A stretch of DNA of 64,000 nucleotides from Croceibacterium segetis (GTDB taxonomy: Bacteria > Pseudomonadota > Alphaproteobacteria > Sphingomonadales > Sphingomonadaceae), in assembly GCF_011320115.1 (NCBI RefSeq), contig NZ_JAANOZ010000003.1, positions 285,458-349,457 on the forward strand, read 5' to 3'. The position numbers were made by a program, and so were the translations under genes. The notes below the pieces were generated by a model. That model ran no database searches. It saw nothing but the letters and a program-made list of their open reading frames with translations, and was not told the DNA's origin. Below, one piece after another: positions 8,808 to 19,165 of this stretch. Every line of letters begins with the position of its first letter. Within the stretch, counting starts at the first letter, position 1.

Positions 8808-9989
8808 CTAACACGGCTTTTCTAGACGTGCGATGAAAAATCCGTCCGTGCCGTCGTGGAACGGCGTAAGTCGCACGCCGGTTCCGCGAGCGGTGCCGAG
8901 CGGCAATTCCGGCGGTTCGGCACGCCAGCCCGGATGGGCGGCCTCGAAGCCCGTGATCTGGTCGGGCCCTTCGGCGTCGAGCAGCGAGCAGACAACGTAG
9001 ACCACGCGTCCGCCGGGCCGGACAAGTTCGCTAGAGATTTCAAGCAATAGGGCCTGTATCTTGGCAAACCGTAGGAGGTCTTCCGGCGCCAGTCGCCAGC
9101 GCGCCTCGGGGTTGCGCCGCCAGGTGCCGGTGCCCGAGCACGGCGCGTCGACCAGCACCGCGTCGGCCTTGCCACGCCACGACGTCAATGCGTCCAGCTC
9201 GCGGCCGGGATCGAGCAGCACCGTCTCGGCGACCAGCGCCCCCGCCCGCTCCGCGCGCGGACCCAACCGCGATAGCCGCCCGCGGTCGGTATCGGCGGCA
9301 ACCAGCGTCCCGGCGTTGCCCATCGCCGCCGCCAACGCGAGGGTCTTTCCCCCCGCCCCCGCGCACAGGTCGATCACGGTCTCCCCCGATTTTGCCCCTA
9401 CCGCCTCGCAAGCGAGCTGGCTGCCGCAGTCCTGCACCTCGACCAGCCCGTCGCGGTAGGCGTCCCATTGCTCGACCGGCGTACCGAACGGCAGGCGCAG
9501 CCCCTGCGCCGTGGGCAGGACTTCGCCCGCGACCGGGAGCACGAGCGCCGCGCGATCCGCCTTGAGCGCGTTGACGCGGAGGTCGAGTGGCGCGCGGCCC
9601 TGCAGCGCCTGCGCTTCCTCGCCTGTGATTTCGGAGGCGGATAGGCGCTCGACCAGCCACTGCGGCGCCACTCCTGTCTCGGCCACCCGCTCGCCTGGCT
9701 CGACCGGAGCGGGGCCGTACCCCGAGCCGTCGAACAAGGCTTCCAACGCCTCGTCCTGCTCCGCCAGCGCCAGCATCGCCGCCCGCCCGCTCGGCGGAAC
9801 GGGCCCGCAAGCGCGGATCGCGCGATAGACCAGCTCGCGGATCGCCCGCCGGTCCTTCGACCCGGCGAAACGATTGCCGCGAAACCATTCGGCAAGGATG
9901 CGGTCGGCCGGCGCGCCCCTGGTGCGCGTGGCATCGATGACCTTATCGAGCAGCTCGATGGCCGACTGGACGCGCGCGGCCGGGGTCAC
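8808..9989 (-). CDS. RsmB/NOP family rRNA cytosine-5 methyltransferase
   Basis: A 393-residue SAM-dependent RNA m5C methyltransferase of the RsmB type. It has an N-terminal NusB-like helical region, a SAM-binding segment VIDLCAGAGGKT, motif IV DAPCSGTGTWRRNPE and the catalytic-cysteine motif VVCSLLDAEG. The start is a GTG only three bases after the guaB stop, so translation is probably coupled to guaB. The standard role is methylation of 16S rRNA, but homologues in this group may have other RNA targets. Confidence 0.87.
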   Translation of the reverse strand: MTPAARVQSAIELLDKVIDATRTRGAPADRILAEWFRGNRFAGSKDRRAIRELVYRAIRACGPVPPSGRAAMLALAEQDEALEALFDGSGYGPAPVEPGERVAETGVAPQWLVERLSASEITGEEAQALQGRAPLDLRVNALKADRAALVLPVAGEVLPTAQGLRLPFGTPVEQWDAYRDGLVEVQDCGSQLACEAVGAKSGETVIDLCAGAGGKTLALAAAMGNAGTLVAADTDRGRLSRLGPRAERAGALVAETVLLDPGRELDALTSWRGKADAVLVDAPCSGTGTWRRNPEARWRLAPEDLLRFAKIQALLLEISSELVRPGGRVVYVVCSLLDAEGPDQITGFEAAHPGWRAEPPELPLGTARGTGVRLTPFHDGTDGFFIARLEKPC

Positions 9990-9992
9990 GGC

Positions 9993-11924
<1,932 letters not shown>

Positions 11925-12305
11925 CTAGCCGTCGTCCTCGTCAGCAGGGGGCAGTGACCTTAAGTTCTCGATCTCGCGTGCGGTGCGCTCGGCCGGATCG
12001 GTCGCGATGGTTTCCAGCGTTGCCACCCGGTCCTGCAACCTGGTCACCAGACTCCGCAGCAGCTCGTTCTCCTCGTCGATCGAGCGCAGGGTCTTGACCG
12101 GCTTGGCCTGGGTATCGGCGTAGAACTCCACAAACCCACACTCGGTGCAGCGGCGGGAGAGCAGATCGGCTGCTTTCCCTCCCCCCAACCCCAAGACCGC
12201 CTTCCAGCCCGGCTCACCATCGCGCCACTTCACCCGCCCGCCGGTGTCCGGAAGGTAGATGTAGCCCTGACTCATCCGCCCGCGGCATTTGGGACAATCC
12301 GCCAT
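11925..12305 (-). CDS. Small zinc-ribbon protein with coiled-coil tail
   Basis: A 126-residue protein. Two CxxC knuckles (CPKC near residue 4 and CTEC near 54) form a predicted zinc ribbon, with GYIYLP and W-rich sequence between them as in the DUF6487-type family. Residues about 75-110 are likely coiled coil (ENELLRSLVTRLQDRVATLE). The tail is acidic. No enzyme motif is visible. It may be a nucleic-acid or protein-binding adaptor, but that is only a guess. Confidence 0.72.
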   Translation of the reverse strand: MADCPKCRGRMSQGYIYLPDTGGRVKWRDGEPGWKAVLGLGGGKAADLLSRRCTECGFVEFYADTQAKPVKTLRSIDEENELLRSLVTRLQDRVATLETIATDPAERTAREIENLRSLPPADEDDG

Positions 12306-12372
12306 GTCTCGGTCTCCCACGCTTCTGTATCAGTCACCTAATACACTTGATGGCAAGGCGCGCCGTCGTCAA

Positions 12373-13128
12373 CTACCCCGCCGTCCACCCGCCATCGATG
12401 GTGTAGTTTGCGCCGTTGATGTTCTGTGCCTCGTCGCGGCAGAGGAAGACTGCGAGCGCGGCGACTTCCTCCGGCTGGACGAACTTCTTGGTCGGCTGCT
12501 TGGCGAGGAGGACGTCGTTCACCACCTGCTCGCGGCTCATTCCGCGTGCGGCCATCGTGTCGGGTATCTGGTTCTCGACCAGCGGCGTCCACACGTAGCC
12601 GGGGCTGATGCAGTTGGCGGTAACGCCGTGCTCGGCGAGCTCGAGCGCGAGGACCTTGGTCAGCCCGGCGATGCCGTGCTTGGCGGCCACGTACGCCGCC
12701 TTGAACGGGCTCGCGGCAAGCGAGTGGGCGCTGGCGGTGGCGATGATCCGGCCCCACCCCCGGGCCTTCATGTGCGGCACGGCCAGGCGCGCGGTGTGGA
12801 ACGCGGCCGAGAGGTTGAGGGCGATCACCGCGTCCCACTTCTCGGGCGGAAAATCCTCGACCGGGGCGACGTGCTGCATGCCGGCATTGTTGACCAGGAT
12901 GTCGATCGGGCTGGCCTTGTCCATCAGTTCCTCGACGCCTTGCGTGGTCGTCAGGTCGGCGCCGACATGGATGGCGCTGCATTCTTCGCACAGCCGGGCG
13001 ATCTCTGCCGGGTCGCCGAAGCCGTTGAGCACCACGTCCGCGCCCTGCGCGGCCAGCGCGCGAGCGATGGCGAGGCCGATGCCCGATGTCGAACCGGTGA
13101 CCAGCGCGCGTTTGCCCGACAGGAACAT
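12373..13128 (-). CDS. bdhA: 3-hydroxybutyrate dehydrogenase (SDR)
   Basis: A 251-residue short-chain dehydrogenase that probably interconverts 3-hydroxybutyrate and acetoacetate, used when polyhydroxybutyrate is broken down. It has the NAD motif TGSTSGIG, NNAG, the catalytic Ser region ATASAHS and YVAAK, and ends in TIDGGWTAG. The QHVAPVEDFP and DVLLAKQPTKKFV segments are characteristic of this subfamily. The ATG is supported by AAGGAGGG upstream. It diverges from the metalloprotease gene at 13221. Confidence 0.88.
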   Translation of the reverse strand: MFLSGKRALVTGSTSGIGLAIARALAAQGADVVLNGFGDPAEIARLCEECSAIHVGADLTTTQGVEELMDKASPIDILVNNAGMQHVAPVEDFPPEKWDAVIALNLSAAFHTARLAVPHMKARGWGRIIATASAHSLAASPFKAAYVAAKHGIAGLTKVLALELAEHGVTANCISPGYVWTPLVENQIPDTMAARGMSREQVVNDVLLAKQPTKKFVQPEEVAALAVFLCRDEAQNINGANYTIDGGWTAG

Positions 13129-13220
13129 TCGACCCTCCTTGGCGATTGAGCGGGAAGCCTTACGAAACCGCGAGCGGAGGTCCAGCCCTCTTTTCGCAAG
13201 CGCACAATGAGGGGCAGACC

Positions 13221-14075
13221 ATGCGGCTTGGACCATTCGATCCCAACAACATCCGCGTGCGGCGGGGTGGAGGCGGCGGGCTGCCGATCGGCGGCGCCGG
13301 AGGCGTTGGCTGCGGCACCATCGTGATCGCGCTGATTGCCTACTTCGTGTTCGGCGCCGACCCGTCGCAATTCCTCGGCGGGACGCAGGTCACGGACCAG
13401 GGCGGCTATTCCAGCCAGCAAGGTGGCGAAACCGGCGCGCAAATCTGCAACGACAATCAATACGCGACCGAAGCATGCAACGCGCTCTCGTCGCTCAACA
13501 GCACCTGGCAACCTGTCTTCGAGAAGGCCGGCATCCGGTTCACTCAACCGACGCTGGTCTTTTATCAGGGTGGCACACGATCGGGTTGCGGCAACGCGTC
13601 GAGTTCGATGGGCCCGTTCTACTGCCCGGGCGACCAGAGCATCTACATCGACACGAGCTTCTACGACGAGATGAACCACCAGCTCGGCGCCGGGCCCGGC
13701 GATTTCGCGCGCTACTACGTGATCGCCCATGAATACGGGCACCATGTCCAGAACCTCACCGGGGTGGCGCAGCAGGTCGGCAGCGCGATGCAGCAGAATC
13801 CGCGGCAGGCCAACCAGCTCTCGGTGCTGATGGAGCTCCAGGCCGACTGCTACGCCGGAGTGTGGGCGGGCAAGAACCGCAACCTCATCGAACCGGGCGA
13901 CTTCGAGGAAGGGATGCAGGCCGCCAACGCGATCGGCGACGACACCCTCACCCACGGCGCGGTGGCTCCCGACAACTTCACCCACGGCACCAGCCAGCAG
14001 CGGATGGCGGCGCTCAGGGCGGGCATGCAGAGCGCCGACGATACCGCGTGCGACAAGATCGTGCAGGCGGGATAA
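13221..14075 (+). CDS. ypfJ: YpfJ-type neutral zinc metallopeptidase
   Basis: A 284-residue protein of the YpfJ (zinc_peptidase) family. After a glycine-rich N-terminal segment there is one transmembrane helix (about residues 30-45), then a periplasmic domain with the zinc-binding motif HEYGHH and a downstream MELQADCYAG that supplies the third ligand. FYCPGDQSIYID is also conserved in the family. The start follows GAGGGG at good spacing. Substrates are unknown. Confidence 0.88.
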   Translation: MRLGPFDPNNIRVRRGGGGGLPIGGAGGVGCGTIVIALIAYFVFGADPSQFLGGTQVTDQGGYSSQQGGETGAQICNDNQYATEACNALSSLNSTWQPVFEKAGIRFTQPTLVFYQGGTRSGCGNASSSMGPFYCPGDQSIYIDTSFYDEMNHQLGAGPGDFARYYVIAHEYGHHVQNLTGVAQQVGSAMQQNPRQANQLSVLMELQADCYAGVWAGKNRNLIEPGDFEEGMQAANAIGDDTLTHGAVAPDNFTHGTSQQRMAALRAGMQSADDTACDKIVQAG

Positions 14076-14082
14076 CAAGAAA

Positions 14083-14112
14083 GGCGGCGGAGGATCCGTG
14101 TCTCCCCCCGCC
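14083..14112. terminator. Possible bidirectional hairpin terminator
   Basis: An imperfect hairpin lies between two convergent genes. GGCGG (14083-14087) pairs with CCGCC (14108-14112) and GGAG (14089-14092) with CTCC (14102-14105), around a 9-base loop. It sits just after the ypfJ stop. There is no clear T-run, so it may serve only as a stem that protects or ends transcripts. Confidence 0.45.
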
Positions 14113-14140
14113 GGCTTAGCTCGAAGTTGGGCGATAGCCC

Positions 14141-15685
14141 CTATTTCTGAGCTTCGAGTCGGACGATTTCCTGGTCGAGTTCGGCGAGGACCTGGTCGCG
14201 AACCGAAGCGCTGATCTCGGCGTTATGCGCGATCGCCTCGCGCGCCATGCGCAGGCCCATCGAAGCCTGGCCCTCGGCCATGCGCGCCTGCTGGCGAATG
14301 ATGCGTTCGCAAATGACCACGTGCTGGCGGCCGCTGTCGTCGGTCCACGAGCGTGAGCCGCTGCCCCCGGCCTTGTCGCAGTCGGTCGAAACGTCGGGCA
14401 TGTGTTCGGCCATCGCCAGCGCCATTTTCCGGTGGTCCTTGGCCATCTTCTCCCATTCGCCGGACTTTTCCTTCCATTCGGCGCCCTTCTTCTCCCATTC
14501 GCGGCGCATTTCCTCGAAGTGCTTCTTCTGTGCCTCGCTCAGCGGGCCGTCGCTGCGCATGACGAACATGCGCCGCTCGCCCTTGTCGGCCTTCCCGCCG
14601 TCGCGATGCATCTCGATGACGTGCCGCTCGATCCTCGGTGCGTCGGGCGCTTGCGGGGCCTCGGGCGCCTCCGGAGCGCGCGGCGGGGCCGGCGGCAGGG
14701 GCGGAGCCGGCGGCACCGCGGACGGATCGACCTGGACGCTCTCGACGACGCTGTCTTGCGCCGCGGCGGCATAGCTGATCGACGCGGTCAGCGGCAGCGC
14801 CAGCGCTCCGCCGGCGAGAAGCCAGCGGCCCACGCGGCGGCGTGAAGGCGAAACGTCGGACATGGATAGGCTCCTCAGACGGTGGATGATCGATTTCTCG
14901 CCGATGATCGGACAGGCCATCGGCGCGGCCAGCGCGAGCCGCGGGCCGGCCGCGAACTCGGCAATGAGCCCGGCATAGAGCGCTCGTTCGCGGCGATCGC
15001 GGCCCGCCAGCACGCGCGCGTCGCAGGCGGCTTCCTGGTCGCGGCGCATGGCACGCCAGCCCATCCAGGCGAGCGGGTTGAACCAGTGCAGCGCGAGCAG
15101 CGGCTGCGCGGCGAAATTGGCGAGAATGTCGTGGCCGCGGTGGTGCGCCAGCTCGTGAGCGATGGCGAGATCGCGCGCGGCGCGGTCTTCCATCGCCATG
15201 AACAGCGGCGGCAGGGCGACAACCTTGTCGCGCACGCCGAACGCCACCGGCGAGCTCACCGCCGGCGTTTCGACCAGGCGGATGCGGTCGACTTCGCCGA
15301 CCGGCCGCGCTTCGGCGAGGAGGTCGCGGCGCATCCGGCGATAGGAGAGCACGCGCCAGGCGAGGAACAGTGCCGCGCTGCCGAGCCACAGCGCCAGCCA
15401 CAAGTCGGCCCGCTCCCACAGCGGCACCGGCGCGGGCGCGGCGCCGGGCGAGTCCTGCGCGGCCATCGCCAGCGCGAGCAGGGCCTGGTCGCTCAGCTGG
15501 GCCTGTTGCGGGGCCATGTCGGCGGGCAGTTCGACCGGCGGCAGCATCAGCCTGAGCGCCGGCAGCGCCCACAGGGCGTAGGCGAACTGCGGCCCGAACC
15601 AGCGCGAGAACGGGCGCCGCACAAGCAGCACGAGCGCGATCAGCAACCCGGTGTAGAGCAGCGTGTCGGTGAGCCAGGCGGTCAT
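14141..15685 (-). CDS. M56 family (BlaR1-like) sensor metallopeptidase
   Basis: A 514-residue membrane protein of the M56 family. The N-terminal half has several transmembrane helices and the zinc motif HELAHH, with a downstream DQEAACDARVL providing the third ligand. Another hydrophobic segment near residue 280 is followed by a proline-rich linker (PPAPPLPPAPP) and a charged, helical periplasmic region with many Lys and Glu residues. It lacks a penicillin-binding domain, so it is not a classical beta-lactam sensor. Its start overlaps the blaI stop by four bases. It is expected to inactivate that repressor on sensing an envelope signal. Confidence 0.88.
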   Translation of the reverse strand: MTAWLTDTLLYTGLLIALVLLVRRPFSRWFGPQFAYALWALPALRLMLPPVELPADMAPQQAQLSDQALLALAMAAQDSPGAAPAPVPLWERADLWLALWLGSAALFLAWRVLSYRRMRRDLLAEARPVGEVDRIRLVETPAVSSPVAFGVRDKVVALPPLFMAMEDRAARDLAIAHELAHHRGHDILANFAAQPLLALHWFNPLAWMGWRAMRRDQEAACDARVLAGRDRRERALYAGLIAEFAAGPRLALAAPMACPIIGEKSIIHRLRSLSMSDVSPSRRRVGRWLLAGGALALPLTASISYAAAAQDSVVESVQVDPSAVPPAPPLPPAPPRAPEAPEAPQAPDAPRIERHVIEMHRDGGKADKGERRMFVMRSDGPLSEAQKKHFEEMRREWEKKGAEWKEKSGEWEKMAKDHRKMALAMAEHMPDVSTDCDKAGGSGSRSWTDDSGRQHVVICERIIRQQARMAEGQASMGLRMAREAIAHNAEISASVRDQVLAELDQEIVRLEAQK

Positions 15686-16071
15686 TGCTTGAGCTCCCGG
15701 ATCAGGCGTTCGATCTCGTCGATGTCCTCGTCGCTGAGCGCTTCGGCCTCGACCAGATGAACCAGCAGCGGCGCGGCGCGGCCACCGAACAGGCGGTCGA
15801 CCAGGCGGCGGGACTCGCTGCCGACATAGTCGGTGCGTTCGATGGTCGGGCTATAGAGGAAACGGCGTCCGTCGGGCTCGGTCGAGACCGCCTTCTTGGC
15901 GACGAGCCGCGAAAGCAGCGTCTTGACCGTCGCCAGGCTCCAGCCGCGCTCCTCGGCGACCTTGTCGCTGACTTCGGTGGCGGTGAGCGGGCTCTGCTCC
16001 CACAGCGCCTCCATCACCGCGTGCTCGGCTTCGCTGATGCGTTCCCCAGGATCGTCTGCCGGCTCGGTCAT
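15682..16071 (-). CDS. BlaI/MecI/CopY-type transcriptional repressor
   Basis: A 129-residue winged-helix repressor. The DNA-binding half reads ISEAEHAVMEALWE, LTATEVSDKV and SLATVKTLLSRLVAKKAV. The C-terminal helix is the dimerisation arm that M56 proteases cut in related systems. It is co-transcribed with the M56 gene and lies just downstream of two operator-like palindromes, which suggests autoregulation. Confidence 0.9.
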   Translation of the reverse strand: MTEPADDPGERISEAEHAVMEALWEQSPLTATEVSDKVAEERGWSLATVKTLLSRLVAKKAVSTEPDGRRFLYSPTIERTDYVGSESRRLVDRLFGGRAAPLLVHLVEAEALSDEDIDEIERLIRELKQ

Positions 16072-16092
16072 GGCGTTCCTCCCTTTGTTACG

Positions 16093-16127
16093 TCTACGCG
16101 TGTAGATGCAACGACTACACTCGTAAA
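16093..16127. promoter_or_regulatory. Pair of BlaI-type operators
   Basis: Two related 14-base sites lie upstream of the blaI-like gene. Site 1 (16093-16106) is TCTACGCGTGTAGA, a CTAC-N4-GTAG palindrome like the BlaI/MecI operator core. Site 2 (16114-16127), read on the minus strand, is TTTACGAGTGTAGT and matches site 1 at 11 of 14 positions. The centres are 21 bases apart, two helical turns. On the minus strand a loose -35 (TTTACG) and -10 (TACACG) spaced 17 bases overlap both sites. Confidence 0.65.
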
Positions 16128-16190
16128 CTGAATTGCCGATGAACGGCCCGCGAGCTTGGCAAATCCGCTTTGCCCGCTATCACCGCCGCG

Positions 16191-17357
16191 ATGGATATCG
16201 GACGGGTCAGGTCGCTGGCGGACTGCCACAAGATCGCGGATTTCCGCGAACTGGCGCGGCGGCGCCTGCCGTTCCCGGTGTTTCACTACATCGACGGCGG
16301 CGGCGATGACGAGTCGACCAAGGCACGCAACACCGCCGCATTCGACGAGGTCGATCTGGTGCCGGACGTGCTGGTCGACGTCGAGTCGATCGACACTTCG
16401 GTGACGGTGCTCGGCAAGTCGTCACGGCTACCGCTGATGCTCAGCCCGACCGCGCTGCAGCGGCTGTTCCACTGGCAAGGCGAGCGTGCGGTCGCCGCAG
16501 CGGCGGAGAAGTTCGGCCTGTGGTTCGGCATCTCCAGCCTCGCCAGCGTGAGCATGGAGGAGATCGGGGCCAATTTCGCCGGGCCCAAGATGCTGCAGTA
16601 CTATTACCACAAGGACCGGGGGCTCAACGCGGCGCTGCTCGAGATGGCCCGGGCGGCGAAGTTCGATGCCGTGGCGCTAACGGTGGACACGATCGTCGGC
16701 GGCAACCGCGAACGGTGCCTGCGCACCGGTTTCACCAGCCCTCCCCGCATTACCCCCGCGAGCGCCTTCAGCTACGCCAGCAAGCCGCGCTGGGCGCTCG
16801 ACTACCTGTTTCGCGAGAAGTTCTCGTTGCCCAATCTCGAGAAGCACGTCGCCGCCGGCAGCGACGTCTCGGCCTCGATCCAGTCGTACTTCAGCGAGAT
16901 GCTCGACCAGACCCTGGACTGGAAAGCGGCCGAGAAGCTGCGCGACGACTGGGGCGGCAAGTTCGCGCTCAAGGGGGTGATGTCGGTCGGCGACGCACGG
17001 CGGGCGGCGGACATGGGTGTCGATGCGATCTTCATTTCGAACCATGGCGGCCGCCAGCTCGACGGGGCTCGCGCGCCGTTCGATCAATTGGCCGAGATCG
17101 TCGATGCGGTCGGCGACCGGGTCGAGGTGATCCTCGACGGCGGTGTCCGGCGCGGGACCCATGTTCTGAAGGCTCTGAGCCTCGGCGCGAAAGCGGTCTC
17201 GGGCGGGCGAATGTACCTCTATGCCCTCGCCGCCGCCGGCCAGGCAGGGGTCGAGCGCGCGCTCGGCTTGCTCGAAGCCGAAATCGTTCGCGACATGAAG
17301 CTGATGGGCAAGACCAGCGTCGACCAGCTCACCCGGGACAACTTGCGCCTGCGTTAA
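16191..17357 (+). CDS. lldD: FMN-dependent alpha-hydroxy acid dehydrogenase (L-lactate type)
   Basis: A 388-residue flavoprotein of the glycolate oxidase/LldD family, which oxidises L-lactate or a similar 2-hydroxy acid and passes electrons to the respiratory chain. The active-site motif SNHGGRQLDG, DGGVRRGTHVLKAL and LSPTALQRLFH are present, as is VDTIVGGNRERCLR. The ATG giving MDIGRVRSL is preferred to a TTG 21 bases upstream. The substrate is not certain, since mandelate dehydrogenases look very similar. Its stop overlaps that of the convergent DUF1971 gene. Confidence 0.85.
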   Translation: MDIGRVRSLADCHKIADFRELARRRLPFPVFHYIDGGGDDESTKARNTAAFDEVDLVPDVLVDVESIDTSVTVLGKSSRLPLMLSPTALQRLFHWQGERAVAAAAEKFGLWFGISSLASVSMEEIGANFAGPKMLQYYYHKDRGLNAALLEMARAAKFDAVALTVDTIVGGNRERCLRTGFTSPPRITPASAFSYASKPRWALDYLFREKFSLPNLEKHVAAGSDVSASIQSYFSEMLDQTLDWKAAEKLRDDWGGKFALKGVMSVGDARRAADMGVDAIFISNHGGRQLDGARAPFDQLAEIVDAVGDRVEVILDGGVRRGTHVLKALSLGAKAVSGGRMYLYALAAAGQAGVERALGLLEAEIVRDMKLMGKTSVDQLTRDNLRLR

Positions 17358-17668
17358 CGGTGGAACGCGATCGTCAATTCGAAAGGCCCTTCGCCCTCGA
17401 CGTGGTGCGGGACCTGCGGCGGCACGATGAACTGGCTGGGCGCGCTCAGCTCATCGACGCCGCCCTGCTCGTCGTCCCACACGAAACGCAGCGATCCTTC
17501 GGTCAGTGCGATCACGCCCCAGGTGCCTTCCTTGAGCCGATGCTCGGCGCGCAGCCCAGCGGGCAGGCTCGCGGCGTCGAATGGCCCGATCGTCCGGTAG
17601 GCGCCGCTCTCCAGGGGGAGATCGCCGCGCGGAGCGATCGGGCCTCCGCCCGTCGATGTGCGACCCAC
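17354..17668 (-). CDS. DUF1971 (TehB-like N-terminal) cupin protein
   Basis: A 104-residue single-domain protein resembling DUF1971. It has YRTIGPFDAASLPAGL, HRLKEGTWGVIALTEGSL and IVPPQVPHHVEG, the last like a cupin metal-binding strand. The start is taken as GTG at 17668, seven bases after the stop of the globin gene upstream; no internal ATG exists. It forms an operon with the globin. A role in nitrosative or tellurite stress is suggested only by context. Confidence 0.78.
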   Translation of the reverse strand: MGRTSTGGGPIAPRGDLPLESGAYRTIGPFDAASLPAGLRAEHRLKEGTWGVIALTEGSLRFVWDDEQGGVDELSAPSQFIVPPQVPHHVEGEGPFELTIAFHR

Positions 17669-17675
17669 AGGCGGA

Positions 17676-18176
17676 TTAGGGATGGGGAAGGTCCTTTCCT
17701 GCGCGACCGCCCGAGAGCCCGTCGCGCTGCATGGTGATTCCGGTGAGCAGGCTGTCGGCGATCATGCGCGCCCTGCCGGCCACGAGCGCGGTCGCCTCCG
17801 ACGTCGGCTCGGCTTCGCGCAACGTCGCGTAGAACAGCTCGAGCCACTGCGAGAAGTGGCGCTGCTCGAGGCCGGGTATGGCGAGGTGCTTGAGCATAGG
17901 ATTGCCGGCGAACTCGCCGCTATTGTGCAGCACCGAGCGCCAGAACGCCTTCATTCGCGCGAGGTGCTTCGGCCAATCGGCGATCCGCTCGGCAAAGATC
18001 GGCCCGAGCAAGCCGTCGTCGCGGATCTTGCCGTAGAAGGTCTCGACGAAGTGATCGATGTAATCGGCATCGACGCCGATCTCCTCGGCGGCGGCACGCT
18101 TCTCGGCGCGCTTCAGCGCTGCGTAATCGCGGGCTTCGAGGTTGGGGGAGCGGGATTCGGCGGCTGCGGTGGACAT
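17676..18176 (-). CDS. Group III truncated haemoglobin
   Basis: A 166-residue globin of the truncated type III class. The core runs from DYIDHFVETFYGKIRDD through HLARMKAFWRSVLH to a probable proximal histidine in MLKHLAI, then FSQWLELFYATL. Group III proteins bind O2 and NO, and some are tied to nitrosative stress. It diverges from an NsrR-like regulator, with a 54-base gap holding palindromic AT-rich sequence, and is followed by a DUF1971 gene. Confidence 0.88.
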   Translation of the reverse strand: MSTAAAESRSPNLEARDYAALKRAEKRAAAEEIGVDADYIDHFVETFYGKIRDDGLLGPIFAERIADWPKHLARMKAFWRSVLHNSGEFAGNPMLKHLAIPGLEQRHFSQWLELFYATLREAEPTSEATALVAGRARMIADSLLTGITMQRDGLSGGRAGKDLPHP

Positions 18177-18186
18177 GGCGACTCAC

Positions 18187-18230
18187 TTAATCCGCTTGTC
18201 GATTAAATCAATATCTCATATACCTATTTA
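18187..18230. promoter_or_regulatory. AT-rich palindromes, candidate Rrf2/NsrR operator
   Basis: In the short gap between the globin and regulator genes, TTAAT (18187-18191) and ATTAA (18202-18206) form an inverted repeat. TAAAT at 18204-18208 and ATTTA at 18226-18230 bound a 27-base imperfect palindrome with TAT/ATA inside, about 9 of 13 half-site positions matching. This is AT-rich against a GC-rich background and overlaps where both divergent promoters must lie. Confidence 0.5.
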
Positions 18231-18668
18231 ATGCAGCTGAGCCTCCACAGCGATTATGCCCTGCGCGTGCTGATGGCCCTTGCCGCAAGCGAGCGGCAAT
18301 TGTCGGTCGAGGAGATCGCCCGGCGCTACGGCATCTCGCGCAATCACCTCGCCAAGGTCGCTCAAGGGCTGCAGGCCGAGGGCTTCGTGCAGACCTTCCG
18401 CGGCCGTGCCGGCGGCATGCGGCTCGCGCGGCCGGCGGACGAGATCGTCGTCGGCGACGTCGTCCGCCGCTTCGAAAACCTCGAGGCCTTCGTCGGATGC
18501 TTCGCTGCCGGCCACGGCTGCGCGGTGAACGGCGTGTGCGCGCTCAAGCCGGCGCTGAACGGCGCCGTGGAGGCGTTTCTCGGCCACCTCGACGGGTTTC
18601 GCCTGAGCGATCTCGTCCCCGACCGCCCGGCTTTCGTCGAGCGGCTGGAGCGGATGGCCGCGGCCTAG
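18231..18668 (+). CDS. nsrR: Rrf2 family regulator, NsrR-like
   Basis: A 145-residue Rrf2-type repressor starting MQLSLHSDYALRVLMALA. The winged helix includes EEIARRYGISRNHLAKV and the wing FRGRAGGMRLA. Three cysteines (C90, C97, C103) match the spacing expected to hold an Fe-S cluster in NsrR, which responds to nitric oxide. The divergent globin and the oxidase-like membrane gene fit an NO regulon. IscR-like function is less likely because no isc or suf genes are nearby. Confidence 0.82.
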   Translation: MQLSLHSDYALRVLMALAASERQLSVEEIARRYGISRNHLAKVAQGLQAEGFVQTFRGRAGGMRLARPADEIVVGDVVRRFENLEAFVGCFAAGHGCAVNGVCALKPALNGAVEAFLGHLDGFRLSDLVPDRPAFVERLERMAAA

Positions 18669-19060
18669 CCCGGCGACCGCGCGCTGTTGCGCCATGAGAT
18701 GAGCACGGCAGCCAGGAACGCCACCATGCTGAAGATCGCGCTGGCGCTGCCGACGATCGCGACAGGCACGAACCGCCGGTCGACGAAGGCCATCAGATAG
18801 ACCATCGCGATCGTCAGGCAGACCGCCGCGAGCGCCTGAAGCGCGAAGTTGGTCCACGCCAGCCACCGCGGGTACGTGCCGGCGGCAAGGGCATAGAAGC
18901 CGCCCATCACGGCCATGCTGACCCAGCCGACGAGGTTGAGGTGCGCGTGGGCGATGAAGGTCGAATGGTTGTCGGTTCGGCCCATGTGCTCGCCCCAGAT
19001 CGTGCCGATGAGGCCGCACAGCGCGGCAAGGCCGAAAAAGGCATACGAAACGCGAGGCAT
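18665..19060 (-). CDS. Small oxidase-subunit-I-like membrane protein
   Basis: A 131-residue protein with four predicted transmembrane helices. The segment HSTFIAHAHLNLVGW, with paired histidines in a helix, resembles a haem-ligating part of haem-copper oxidase or NO reductase subunit I, but the protein is far too short to be a full oxidase. A GGGGGAG ribosome-binding site precedes the ATG. It converges on the NsrR-like gene with overlapping stops, and may be a haem or NO-related membrane protein. Confidence 0.65.
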   Translation of the reverse strand: MPRVSYAFFGLAALCGLIGTIWGEHMGRTDNHSTFIAHAHLNLVGWVSMAVMGGFYALAAGTYPRWLAWTNFALQALAAVCLTIAMVYLMAFVDRRFVPVAIVGSASAIFSMVAFLAAVLISWRNSARSPG

Positions 19061-19165
19061 CGTCTCTCTCCCCCAAAGAGCCGTGAGGTCTCAGGGCTAA
19101 CGCAGCCGGGCTCATGCGGCAAGCTCACGCTCGACCTGCGGCCGACCGGCCTGCCATGATGGGTA

